This document shows, piece by piece, positions 12,967 through 24,387 of a DNA stretch of 64,000 nucleotides. Origin of the DNA: Artemia franciscana (taxonomy: Eukaryota; Arthropoda; Branchiopoda; Anostraca; Artemiidae). Position 1 is the first letter of the stretch. Each line of letters starts with the position of its first letter. Under the pieces are notes generated by a model. The model was not told the DNA's origin and ran no database searches. It saw only the letters and a list, made by a program, of their open reading frames with translations. Position numbers and translations under genes: made by a program. Location of the stretch: contig NC_088873.1 of NCBI RefSeq assembly GCF_032884065.1, positions 25,800,625-25,864,624 on the forward strand. The letters are read 5' to 3'.

Positions 12967-14755
12967 TTTAGAGCAGATTTGTTTAGACTCGCTGCGGTAT
13001 ATGAGATACTTGGTATATCATATTTCCTAGAAGAAATGCTTATTTTACGTATATACACATTCATGTAATTTTCTGCATATAACCCTGGAGCAGGTACCTT
13101 GCGAGAGCCAGAAGCCTTACCAAGTGTGGACGGACTATAAACTGTTCCGTTGAGCAACATAATGAAAAAGAAATGAACTTCTCTGTTTTTTCTTCATTTT
13201 AGAAGTTCTAATGTGATTGAGGCTGAAATATCGTGAAGGTTGCTAAAATGTATTCCCTTTCATGTCGTTTAGTAGAATCAATAGAACAATCAAGCACCAG
13301 CTGCTTTTGAGACCACATACAGCAAAGACTTCACTTTGAGTTTTATTCTTCACCAAGTAAAAAAAAAGCAGCAAAACCGTGCTTTAAAGTAAAATGAAAA
13401 TTTTACTTAATTTATTTTGATCTTATTGCAGCAAAGTGTTATTTACACACCTAACACCAATATTTTTGCGTACAACGGGTCTTTGTAGCACAAATACAGA
13501 TGTCCTATCTCTGTGCGTTCTGCTGTTAGTTGAGTAAACGGTATATTTTAAATACAAGATGCTATTCAACAAAGTAATAAAAAAAACAAGACTATTTAGT
13601 GCGAAAGAATATAATAATGAAAACTGGGAAAACCTGTTTGGATTATTGTTCTACATTACAAGGGGGTCAATAGAAAATTAGGGGACAAGAGTAAGTGCAA
13701 AATGCTCATATCGATTTAAAAAAAAAATCTTCCTTTTGGTTTCAAAATTCTTCATTTTGAATCTTCACCAAAAATCGATTGATAGAAATCTTTTCCCGCC
13801 ACCCCCTGTAGACTGGGCACGCTCGCCTCCTTATATTCACCCCTCAATATTTTAGTCTCATAGCTCCTGGCCAGGTTAATGCAGATACACCTAATATATC
13901 TACAGCCCAAGATCATAGTATACATGAATAAATCATAAAGAAACTTACAAAAAAACGTCTTATCAGAATCAAATAAATTTTGAGCAAAAACTCAACTTAT
14001 TGAGGGAAAGCTATTTTCGGTTTTATCAAAGTATATATTTAACCATGGTATAACTATGATGTAATTAGATATCATTTTGAAGTGGAGTATTTAGCAAAGA
14101 GAATTGAATTCAATTTTCGTCAAATGTTTTGTGATGCAATGATTTGCTTTTGGTTCTATGATCATACAGCACTGATGACGATGTTGGTTCTTAGTCTAAA
14201 CCAATATTTTAAACTAACCCATTGCAACAGACTACGAAAAAACATTTATCACTCTATTTTCCATCATAACCTTAACGTTTATGTTTGAACAAATAAGATG
14301 AATGAGCCTAAAATACTCATCAGTGTAGTTTTATTATCAGATAATGAGTTAGACCTACTTGGCCAGTTTAAAATTATTGTTATGTTGGTTATACAATACC
14401 ACTTTATCGCTTACATTACGAAGCTTAAGCAAATTAATTTTACATTGAAAGCTTGCCTATCACGCTAGCGTATCTATAAGCTAAGTAAAGCAATGTTTTG
14501 TATACATCATTTAACTCTGAAACACTTAGACAAAGAGACATCACTTAATATTAATAAAAGGGAGGACTCTAGAAAAAGAAAAAGAATCAGTCTTTTGTAT
14601 TTTGACTTTAGCAGTGATGAAGATTTGCTATGTGTGCTCTTTCATTTCTTCTCTTTCATAAAAAAGCATATGGAATCTTAAATCGCCGACTTTCTGATTC
14701 CAACTGCATATTTCCATATTCGTACTGCACATAATACAAAGATCATACATTGCAC
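12967..14755. other. No gene recognised
   Basis: AT-rich sequence. Open frames of 60-70 codons (e.g. 12957-13160 minus, 14082-14288 plus) show no domain or codon signal. No repeat structure stood out. Confidence 0.35.
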
Positions 14756-15250
14756 TTACACTGTGACACGATTTAAAGCACATTTCACACCATAACACAG
14801 ATTCCTGATTGGCTTGTGGGAAGTGCGAGTAGTCGAGCTGCCATTTTTCCTCTTGGCTGGTACAATTAAAGTCTGCAAACAATCTTCCAAATACGATTTT
14901 ATACATTTTACAATCCAAACCGGAAAACTCATTTTATACATTTTTGTTATTAATGCTTCGTGCTCAATAGTATTGAAAGCTTTCGAAAAATCCATAAAGA
15001 TTGCTGACATAATGAATGAAAATGCAAAAATTCCTTAATCTTAATAATAAATGGTATACAGAATAAGTAGCGAAATGACCTTTACTAAAAACATATTGGT
15101 TAGATGGTAAAATTCCATTTTCATTTACAAATTTTGTCAGTATTTCATGTATTACCTTTTCAAATATTTTAGACAATAACTGTAACATTGAAACGGGTCT
15201 ATATGTATTATTTTGGTATTTATCTCCATTCTTATGTATAGGTATGTAAA
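14756..15250 (-). pseudogene. Non-LTR reverse transcriptase fragment
   Basis: On the minus strand 'YRPVSMLQLLSKIFEKVIHEIL' type sequence (about 15200-15140, read across frames) is followed by 'GILPSNQYVFSKGHFAT' and, after a frameshift, 'SAIFMDFSKAFNTIEHEALI' (15010-14950), the RT block A with its catalytic Asp. It continues through 'CIKSYLEDCLQT'. It is a short 5'- and 3'-truncated relic. Confidence 0.8.
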
Positions 15251-16235
15251 GTTATTATTGTTACTGCGGCGGGCTTATTGCCTACTAAAGGTCTATTAGT
15301 GTGAACAAATAGATGAATATGAAATCTGTTTTTCTTCAACTTTCAGCATTGAATGGTTTTTTGTGATATTATTCTTTTTCAATTCTTTAAGTTCAAGCCT
15401 GAATTTGAGTTGCCTGATTCTTTGATGAAGATGAGCAAAAAAGCAAAGTAGCTGGGCTCGTAGTAGCTTAGATACACTGAGCTAAATAAGCCTATCATCA
15501 CAAAATGTATCACTAAATAATTTAAATCATCAGTGTTGAGTAAAAAAAATTCAAAGTATGTTTGATTTTCTATGGTGTTCATGTTGCGGATCCTGACTTT
15601 TCCTTTTCAAAACTTGCAAATAAAAGGTACAAAACTAAGGATGTTTTCAAATTTTGTAATCCATTTACATTACCAAGCTAAAATGGTTTACGCTATGGAT
15701 CATACTATTCTTGAGTGAATTATTGCGGAAGGCCTACTTAACTAAAGTGAAACCCGTATCAAGCTCCATAACGAGAGTTCTTCAGAAACAATGCCACAGC
15801 CAAAATAAAGATTTCCGCTCTTGGACTAGTTCGGGTGCCAATGATATTCGGCGAATATTTATTTGTAACTCTACTTCCAGCAATGGCAATAAATACGAAC
15901 TATTTAGAGCAAGAAATGCGTAATTTCAGGATCTACTGGTTGCTTCTTTTTTGGCGACCCGTAATATCAGAAGAAGCTGTACCTTATCCAGTTATACTAA
16001 GTAGGATTATTTTTTATCCAAGAGACCGTGTTTTCTTTTCATTGTTGTTACATCTAGAGCTCAGCAACCTATCCTATTTAAGCTAGCCTTCAGAGGCATG
16101 AGCTTGATCCATGCAATAAATAAATAGTTTATTAGACCTTTGGTGATACTCGTTAGACTAAGAAAGTACAAGATAAAGTTTTAGGAGAAAAACAATATGG
16201 TTTAGGATGGGGAAAGGACTTTCACTGTTAGATCA
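15251..16235. other. No gene recognised
   Basis: Two overlapping plus-strand open frames (15711-15923 and 15835-16086) have no known domain. I found no splice sites or homology that would make them exons. Confidence 0.35.
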
Positions 16236-17047
16236 TCAATTGATTGATACTCAATTGGCTTCTTGCTATCTTGGAAAGTGGTTGGGCTAGGGAATTGAAA
16301 TTTTCAGGGGCATGTCTACAGGCTAAAGTATATCCTGGGAAGTTATGTTGAGGTCTGTAGCTATAAGCCTACCCTTTCCCCCCTCCTCTATATAACACAG
16401 CTTTTTGTGCATTATAGCTTACATATTGGTCAAATTTGACCTTATATTACTATTAAAAGTGTAAATCCTTGCTTACCTTAGAAAAATTCAACTTTTTCCT
16501 ATTTTCAAGCCACTATATTCCATAATTAGATCACCAGCATTGAAAAACAATTATTACCTTTAATGGTATAGTTAAGACTAGAATGTAGACATTTATACAA
16601 ACCCTAAACGTCTTATCTAAAAACCATTTACACAAGGGCAAATAGAGGTAAGAAGCTTAACAAGGGGTTTCTTGCTCAAAATTGCAATTAGGTATAAGTT
16701 ATCCTTAGCAATTCTTATTGTAATTATTTATACAACATAATTTTATATTTATTAACAGGTAAAATCAAACACAAACAAACAATTTTAATATAAACTATCA
16801 CAAGAAACATAAAGATAGCAGGTCCTAATATAGATAATTAAATAGATCTTATATAGAGAATCTAAATTTAATGTTCAAGTGAAACTTAAAACTAACAGAA
16901 ATTACTAAAAACAGAAATTTGGCTGCTCTACTTTTCCTCTCTTCCCTAACTGTAAAAGTCTCAAGCTTGTTGCATTGTTCCCACTTTACTTTAAACCATA
17001 TATATATTACAAATATTTTATTTTTTTAAACTTTGAGTTAATACATT

Positions 17048-17664
17048 TGGCAAAATTCTAGTTAATTGACTTCTTGCCATCTTGGAAAGGGTTTAGCTTG
17101 GGAAGATGAAACTTTCAGGGATGGGTCTACAGGCTGAAGTATGTCCTGGGAAGGCATTTTAAAGTACCCACCTCCACTCCTTCTCCCTCTAGAGGGCCCT
17201 GAAATTTGCCTAGATGACCTATTGAAACTTTGACAAAACAACATTTTACCTCAATTTTATTTACTAGTTGCTTTTTCTCTGCCTTTAGTTCTGAGAATGT
17301 AATTCCTGTTATTTGAGTAGAATTTTAGCCATATCAATGCTTTTTTTCAAAATTTAGGAAATGTATTTGGATATCTTTAAAACCTTATAAAATGGAATTG
17401 AGCAAAGTTATGAAGCTGAAAACAATTTGTTTGTACTTCAATTAAGCAGACAATCTATTTTGCAAGGTTTCACTTTTATGACACATATATTTTTAAAGGT
17501 CATCAAAGGTCAGGGCCCTCTAGAGGGAGGGGGAGTAGAGGTAGCTGCTTCAAGATACCTTCCTATGACATACTTTACTCTGTAGATTCATCCCTGAAAG
17601 TTTCATTTTCCTAATCTAAACCCTTTCTGAGATAGAAAGAAGTCAATTAACTAGAATTTTACCA
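17048..17664. mobile_element. Nested MITE with 6-bp target duplication
   Basis: This 617-bp element begins TGGCAAAATTCTAGTTAATT and ends with the near-complement, finishing ...AGAATTTTACCA. Its arms (about 17050-17190 and 17505-17664) pair over some 130 bp. It is flanked by TACATT (17042-17047 and 17665-17670). The opposite arm of the enclosing palindrome (19794-19799, complement strand) keeps the uninterrupted single TACATT, which proves the insertion. Its ends resemble those of the larger foldback around it, so both belong to one family. Confidence 0.85.
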
Positions 17665-17764
17665 TACATTCTAAGACAACACTAGCTTTACATGACATGT
17701 GAAACCAAGAAAGGAAAGGATATAATAAATGAAAAAAAAGTCAAATAGGTGAGAAAATGAGGAT

Positions 17765-17843
17765 TTTCTCAAGCAAAATATGAAGACAAAAATCAAGCAA
17801 ATATTTTGATAAGGACCTCCACCAACCTTGGTGCTCAAAAGTT

Positions 17844-17882
<39 letters not shown>

Positions 17883-17965
17883 CACCAAGGACAACTTGGC
17901 AGAGGTCCTTGTCAAAGTATTTGCTTGATTTTTATCTTCATATTTTGCTACTGGCTGACAAAATT
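17765..17965. repeat. Inner hairpin with 34-bp T tract at its tip
   Basis: 'atatgaagacaaaaatcaagcaaatat' and 'gacctccaccaaccttggtgct' on the left pair with 'agcaccaaggacaacttggcagaggtcc' and 'tatttgcttgatttttatcttcatat' on the right. Poly(T) occupies 17847-17880 at the tip. The mirror copy at ~19530-19690 has a short A tract at the same place. Confidence 0.85.
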
Positions 17966-18172
17966 CTTGTTTTCTCTACTATTTGATTTTTTCCCATTAA
18001 TTGTATCTTTCTCTTTCTTGGTTTCTTACAAAACATTGAGTTTTGAATATTATAGGAATGTGTTGATGCTTGTCTAAGTTTAACATGGCTCTTTACTTTC
18101 CTTCAAAAAACTTCTTTTTTGGATAGTTGCATTGTAATTAAGGGCTTATTTTTGGTTTATTTTGCTAATTTT

Positions 18173-18174
<2 letters not shown>

Positions 18175-18231
<57 letters not shown>
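18175..18231. repeat. (AT)n microsatellite
   Basis: Pure dinucleotide tract of ~57 bp at the inner end of the left arm of the foldback. Confidence 0.97.
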
Positions 18232-18234
<3 letters not shown>

Positions 18235-18472
18235 TATTACTTTCAAAAGAGCTATGTATTCTGATTGAATGGTCTTTTTGATTAAGGGGTTATGCTTAAA
18301 GAATTGGAATAAAATTTGAACTTTAGCATAAAGAGCAAGATAATGACAAGGGGAAAAACCCCCTCATATACAGACTAATAATTGTTTGTTTTAGTGTTGC
18401 TCCTTACTTTCAGCTGAAAAAACTTATTTATTTCATTATATTTAGGCTACTTGTTCTTGCGATGGTACAAAT

Positions 18473-18596
<124 letters not shown>

Positions 18597-18804
18597 TAGT
18601 ATAGTATTAATATGTATAGATCTCACTAACTTTGATTTCCCCTCTGAAAACTTGCAAGAGACCTTTAACAGAGGCAATAATGGAAGTGTTTTCAAACAGA
18701 ATGAAGTGGTGTGGGTTATCATGCACATGTAAGGCTAAGGTAGAACCAAAATTCTTGAATCTTTGATGCAAATTATGACTTTGTCAATTAAATATTTGTG
18801 TTCC

Positions 18805-19275
18805 AATAACCCATAAAATCTTGAAAAATGTTTAGAGTTGAGGGATTGGGATGTAACTTGGTGGGAAAAATAAGCACAAGTCCTAAACTCATGATTGACA
18901 TAACTGGAATGGATACGCTTTCTTAGGGGGAGTTAGGGGGGGGAGTAAGGGTTTCATTAAGGGTCTTAATAAAATTTCATAATTAGAAGGACCTTGTAAC
19001 TCAGGTCTCTTAGTTTAAATTCAGATTAGATCCAGCATGATTGGGAGGAGTTTGGGGGGGGGGGTCCTACTTAGAGTAGGGAGATCAGGGTGAAACTTAG
19101 TGGGAAGAATAAGCTCAAGTCCAAGAACCAGGTCTGTTCTCTTTGGGGGAGTTGGGAGGAGGTGGTAATTTGGAAAAACTTGAAAAAAGAGGTATTTGTA
19201 GCATACAAATGGGTGATCAGATCTTAATGAAATTTGATATTTAGACAGATCTTGTGCTTCAGAGCCCTTATATGT
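18805..19275 (+). repeat. Repeat family C, about two units with G-tracts
   Basis: Two units share 'aacttggtgggaa(a/g)aataagc(a/t)caagtcc' (near 18855 and 19095), a following 'gggggagttggg' tract and 'gaaatttgatatttaga'. The family is found on the opposite strand as an array at 41.3-42.6 kb. Confidence 0.8.
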
Positions 19276-20622
19276 GTATACTATTGTTTATAAATATATA
19301 TTTGAAATTAGCAAAATAAACCAAAGATAAGCCCTTAATAAACATTTATTACAACACAACCATCCAAAAAAGAAGTTTTTTTAAGGAAAGTAAAGAGCCG
19401 AATTAGACTTAAGACAAGCATTAACACATTCCTATAATATTTAAAATTCAATGTTTTGTAAGAAACCAAGAAAGGAAAAGATACAGCAAATGAAAAAAAT
19501 CAAATAGTTGAGAAAGCAATAATTTTGTCAGCCAGTAGCAAAATATCAAGACAAAATTCAAGCAAATATTTCAACATGTACCTCTGCCAAGTTGTCCTTG
19601 GTGCAAAAAAAAAAAATCCAACTTTTGAGCACCAAGGTTGGTGGAGGTCCTTGTCAAAATATTTGCTTGATTTTTGTCTTCATATTTTGCTTGAGAAAAT
19701 TCTCATTTTCTCACCTATTTGACTTTTTTTTTCATTTATTATATCCTTTCCTTTCTTGGTTTCACATGTCATGTATAGCTAGTGTGGTCTTAGAATGTAT
19801 TAACTCAAAGTTTAAAAAAAATAAAATATTTGTAGTATATATACTGTTTAAAGTAAAGTGGGAACAATCCAACAAGCTTGAGACTTTTATGGTTAGGGAA
19901 GAGAGGAAAAGTGGAATAGTCAAATTTCTGTTTTTAGTAATTTCTGTTAGTTTTAAGTTTCACTTGAACATTAAATTTAGATTCTCTATATAAGATCTAT
20001 TTAATTATCTATATTAGGACCTGCCATCTTTATGTTTCTTATGATGGTTTATATTAAAATTGATTGTTTGAGTTTGATTTTACCTGTTAATAAATACAAC
20101 ATTATGTTCTATAGATAATTACAAGAAGAATTGCTAAGGATACCTAATTGTGATCTGAGCAAGAAACCTCTTGTTAAGCTTCTTACCTCTATTTACCCTT
20201 GTGTAAAGGGTTTTTAGATAAGAAGTTTAGGGTTTGTTTATATGTCTACATTTCAGTCTTAACTATACCATTAAAGGTAATAATTGTTTTTCAATGCTGG
20301 TGATCTAATTATGGAATATAGTAGCTTAAGAAACAGTGAAAAGTTGAATTTTTCTAAGGTATGCAAGGATTTATACTTTTAATAGTAATATAATGTCAAA
20401 TTTGACCAAAATATAAGCTGTAATGCACAAAAAGCTGTGTTATATAGAGGAGGGTGGAAGGGTTATAGTTTGGGACCTCAAAGTAACTTTCCAGGATATG
20501 CTTTAGCCTGTAAACACATTCCTGAAAGTTTCAATTCCCTAGCTCATCAACTTTCCAAGATAGGAAGAAGTCAATTGACTAGAATTTTACATTATATATT
20601 ATAAATAGATAGTTTATCAACT

Positions 20623-20998
20623 AATAGAAAAGCCTTAGTGATAGGATATATAAAGGTGTTAACAAACTGATGCTAAATATTTTCAAAGTATATGAGTTCA
20701 GGGTACTAAAACAGGCTAGGCCTTGAGTTAAAAGTAATATTAAAAAGACTAAACTGCTTAGACCAGGAATATTGCAGGCAAAGAGATGTTGCTAGATTGT
20801 ATTACAAAAAAAAATTAAATAATAGAAAAGCCTTAGTGATAGGATATATAAAGTTGTTAACAAACTGATGCTAAATATTTCCAAAGTATATGAGTTCAGG
20901 GTACTAAAACAGGCTAGGCCTTGAGTTAAAAGTAATATTAAAAAGACTAAACTGCTTAGACCAGGAATATTGCAGACAAAAAGATGTTGCTAGATTGT
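20623..20998 (+). repeat. Tandem duplication, 198-bp unit x2
   Basis: 'aatagaaaagccttagtgat' starts at 20623 and again at 20821. The copies differ at only a few positions (e.g. 'aaggtg'/'aagttg', 'gcaggcaaag'/'gcagacaaaa'), so the duplication is recent. Each copy ends in A-rich sequence; the second runs into a 60-bp poly(A). Confidence 0.95.
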
Positions 20999-20999
20999 A

Positions 21000-21000
<1 letters not shown>

Positions 21001-21060
<60 letters not shown>
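21001..21060. repeat. Poly(A) tract, 60 bp
   Basis: Homopolymer directly after the second copy of the 198-bp duplication. Long open frames of Lys or Phe across it are artefacts. It could be a retroposon tail, but no upstream element was identified. Confidence 0.95.
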
Positions 21061-21063
<3 letters not shown>

Positions 21064-21379
21064 AATAGCTTCAATTGCCAGAGTAGCTTATGGTAAAAAA
21101 CCAGTAGGCTGCCCAATTGAGCAATACTATGTAAAACTAAAACCATCACATTCTGAGACAAAAGAGGAATTGAGAAGAATAGTAGCCTATATATCAATGA
21201 ATAGCTAATAATCTAAGCGATACACATGGACATACATAGCTTATTGTCAAGGGGGTAGCCAATTCTATGATGAAGGGAGGGAGGTGAGAAGAAGTTACAA
21301 AAGAAGTTCACAAAACCTTACATTGCCTGTAAGTTTTATCCCACCTATGAAACCTTTGGTAAATGTTTAGTTTCATTCC

Positions 21380-21438
21380 AAGTGCTCTAAACTGGAAACT
21401 ATTCTGCAAAGCAGCATAGTTTCCAGTTTAGAGCACTT
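21380..21438. repeat. Near-perfect 59-bp palindrome
   Basis: Arms 21380-21402 and 21416-21438 are exact 23-bp reverse complements ('aagtgctctaaactggaaac' and 'gtttccagtttagagcactt' are the outer 20). The loop is itself pairable (CTGC-aaa-GCAG). Confidence 0.95.
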
Positions 21439-21459
21439 AGAAATGCTAATTCTAGGAGC

Positions 21460-21818
21460 TCATCCATTTCTGGTTGACTTTTCTCCTCCATGGGGCAAAC
21501 TAAAAATGCGTAAAGTGGCTTGCTTACAGGTAACATTACCTATTGAGCAAAGCATATTAGTCCATGAACTCTGCAAGCAGCAGGACAGGGTCTGTATTCT
21601 ATATTTATTTACTAAACCTCAAACTTTTTTTTCTTTTTCTTTTTTGAGTTTTATCACTCTTTGTTGAATCAATATAGAATACAGACCTCACCCTGCTGCC
21701 TGCAGGGCTCATGGACTAATACATTTCACTGTATAGGTAATGTTACCTGCAAACAATCCCACTTTACACATTTTTAGTTTTTTTGGAGGAAGATTTTAGA
21801 AACCTGAAAAATGGATGC
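21460..21818. mobile_element. MITE-like hairpin element
   Basis: Left arm about 21462-21605 and right arm about 21670-21818 are imperfect reverse complements sharing 'ggtaacattacctat', 'ttagtccatga', 'tctgtattctata' and 'aactaaaaatg(c/t)gtaaagtgg'. They are separated by ~65 bp of T-rich loop. It has no coding capacity. The target duplication was not resolved. Confidence 0.8.
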
Positions 21819-23940
21819 ACTTCTTTATTAATGACAAAGAAATAATATGCAATCATCAGGATCTTGCTATATGCAGTAATATGCACTTTAGAGCCCTCAT
21901 ATCAAAACGAAACATTAACCAAACCTTATTAGTAGGTAATCACTAAATATTATCAATAAGCTTCAGCATTAATCTTCTTGGATTAGAGCTTAATCTTTCC
22001 AGGACATTGTGGATAATTGCTTCTTGTTTGAATTTTATTTTGTCATTCCAGCTATTTATTTCCAGCTTTTTCATCCATCTACTTTTTATCCACTTCCTTT
22101 TTAACCATCTATCTTTTTTCAAATGCTTCTTCAAACATCTTATTTTTCAGCAATGTCTAGTGTAAACTTGAACTTCTAGGGGGGGGGGGGGCAGATGCCC
22201 CTTTGCCCCCTCTGTATGCCTATGGCTATACATCAATATGGTAATTATTAATTACCATATCAAATTGAAAATCAAAAAATTAAAAAATTTAATTAAAAAA
22301 ATCAAAAACTTGCAACTATTACTTTATTGACTCATCTCTAGGGACCTCTTTTTTGAAGTACCAATCATCCTATTTTGACATATATATTCTTTCAGTGTTT
22401 CAGTTTTATTCACGTTTTAACAGAAAGCTGATTTTCTTCTGATTCTGAAAATGTAAATCTCATTGCTTGATATTTATTCTATAAATCGCAGATATTAAAT
22501 ATTTGTTCTTTTTAATTGCTTTTCAAAACAGAGACCACATTTTGAATTTTCGTTGACAAATTGCTAGTGAAAATTTCACCAAGGAGGCGGAACTCTTGTT
22601 ACTACCCTCCCATTGCATCATGCTCTGGGAAAATAGGGGTGGTCCAAAAACTAATCTTTATTTTTCTGGAATGCCAAAGAAAAGTGGTCTTTCTTAAAAA
22701 GGGTTCTTTTACACTATGGATGCTTTAGTCTACCTTCATTTGTACTTTAGTAGAAATACAAGATTAGATCTCACAAGTGCCTTGTATACCATCAGGAAGA
22801 TTTTTCATGACCAGCTGGTGATACTCTTCTGATGAGTCCAAGATTAACATTTGCTTTAAAGACCAATTGTATAGAATCTTCATGGATTTTTGGGACATTA
22901 AGTGTCGTGGTTCCCAGGTTTCTACCACTTATACCCAGTTAGAAGTAGTATGAAAGATAATGTCAGGTTGTCCTTAATCAGGGGTATAATTTTCTATGGG
23001 GCAGGGGAAAACTGCCCCTCTCAGACCTTGGTCTCCCCTGAGCCTTATTTTGCCAACTAGATGAAATTTAATTTCTTCACAAAACTTATTACAACTGTGT
23101 ATTTATTTTCATAATGCTATAAAGTATCTTTATTGTACTATATAGCACTGGCTCATTTTTTAGTATTTTACTGTCATTTTCACTTGATTCAAGAAAAGTA
23201 GCTGAAATTTATCCCCCCCCCCTTAGGATTCTGACAAAATTACAACACTGTCCTTCATTGCACTAGTGCTGTGGATTATTGTGACCAAAAGAAATTGAGG
23301 CACCAAATAGTTATCAGTCATAAATAGAGAGGGTTAGTTGGCTGCTGACTTCAGATATATCATTGGTATGGAAGCTATTTGCTTCAAGAACAGTTCTCAT
23401 AGGAATGCCACATAAAACTTTGCAAGTTTATGAACAGGTACACCTGTTTTCTGTTGTGAAGATTTTGTTTGTTATGTGCTTTATTAGTAAAGATGCTGGA
23501 AACTGCAAATATATCAAAAGTTGAACAGCCAGGGCTAAGGGTATTTTTTTTTTACAGCTAAAAATCCTAGGGTGACTAGCTTAAATTGCATGTCCAGCAA
23601 AATAATGTGGTATTTAACCTCCTGTACAAAATCTTGATTGTCATTTTCTGAGGATGTGATGTGACATCTCAGCCTTTATTCAGCATTGGTCAAATGTTGG
23701 TTACATTCTTTATTGAAGGCTTCTAGGGTTTTGAGACTGGACAGTAGCTTCAGAGAGGTTATTCGAGAGTAAGACATAACAGATGGAAAAGAATTGTTGG
23801 CACTCCCACCTGCTGTATCAGGAGACCAATCCTTCTATTTTCTTTAATTCTAACCAAGAAATTCAAGATAATTTCCCAGATCACAATTTTTCAAGCTGAA
23901 GTTTCTACTCTATTTGGCCATTTAATTATGCAGGGTGTGC
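21819..23940. other. No gene recognised
   Basis: G-homopolymer at about 22180-22192 with 'gcccctttgccccc', C-tract at 23213-23222, and scattered degenerate repeat-like ends. Open frames are short and without domains. I see no gene. Confidence 0.4.
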
Positions 23941-23943
23941 CTA

Positions 23944-24282
23944 TGACTGAACCCTTGTTTAATTGAACCCTCGTTTAACTGAATCCCCTTGCAACTAAAC
24001 CCTCATGTAACTGAACTCCCTTGTGCCACACGAACCCTCTTGCAACTCAACCCTATTTAACTGAACCCTAAATCAACTCAAACTTGGTACAACTGAACTC
24101 TGTGCAACTTAACCACCATTTAGATGAACCTTCATGCAATTCAAGAACTATTTAGCTGAGCTCTCATGTAACCCAACCCTTACTTAACTGAAGACTGGTA
24201 CAACTGAATCCCAAGGGTAACTCAACTCAATATCCTTGTATCTCAGACTGACTCTGTGTAATTCAACCCTTATGCAACTCAG
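23944..24282 (+). repeat. Degenerate minisatellite of 'AACTGAACCCT' units
   Basis: Roughly twenty variants of a 12-18 bp motif, (c)aact(g/c)aaccct(t/c)(a/g/t)t, follow each other ('ttaactgaatcccc', 'gcaactaaaccct', 'gtaactgaactccc', 'gcaactcaaccct'). Unit length and sequence drift strongly, so it is old. Confidence 0.85.
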
Positions 24283-24387
24283 GCAGTGGCATATGCAGGA
24301 TTTCCACTATAGGGGGTATAACAGCTAAAACCACTGGGAGTTGAGAAATTTACCTATAACTAAGCAAATTAATGTCACATTCCCTTT

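Noticed and set aside
20904-21208. Poly-Lys / poly-Phe open frames
   Set aside because: Produced by the 60-bp poly(A) tract.
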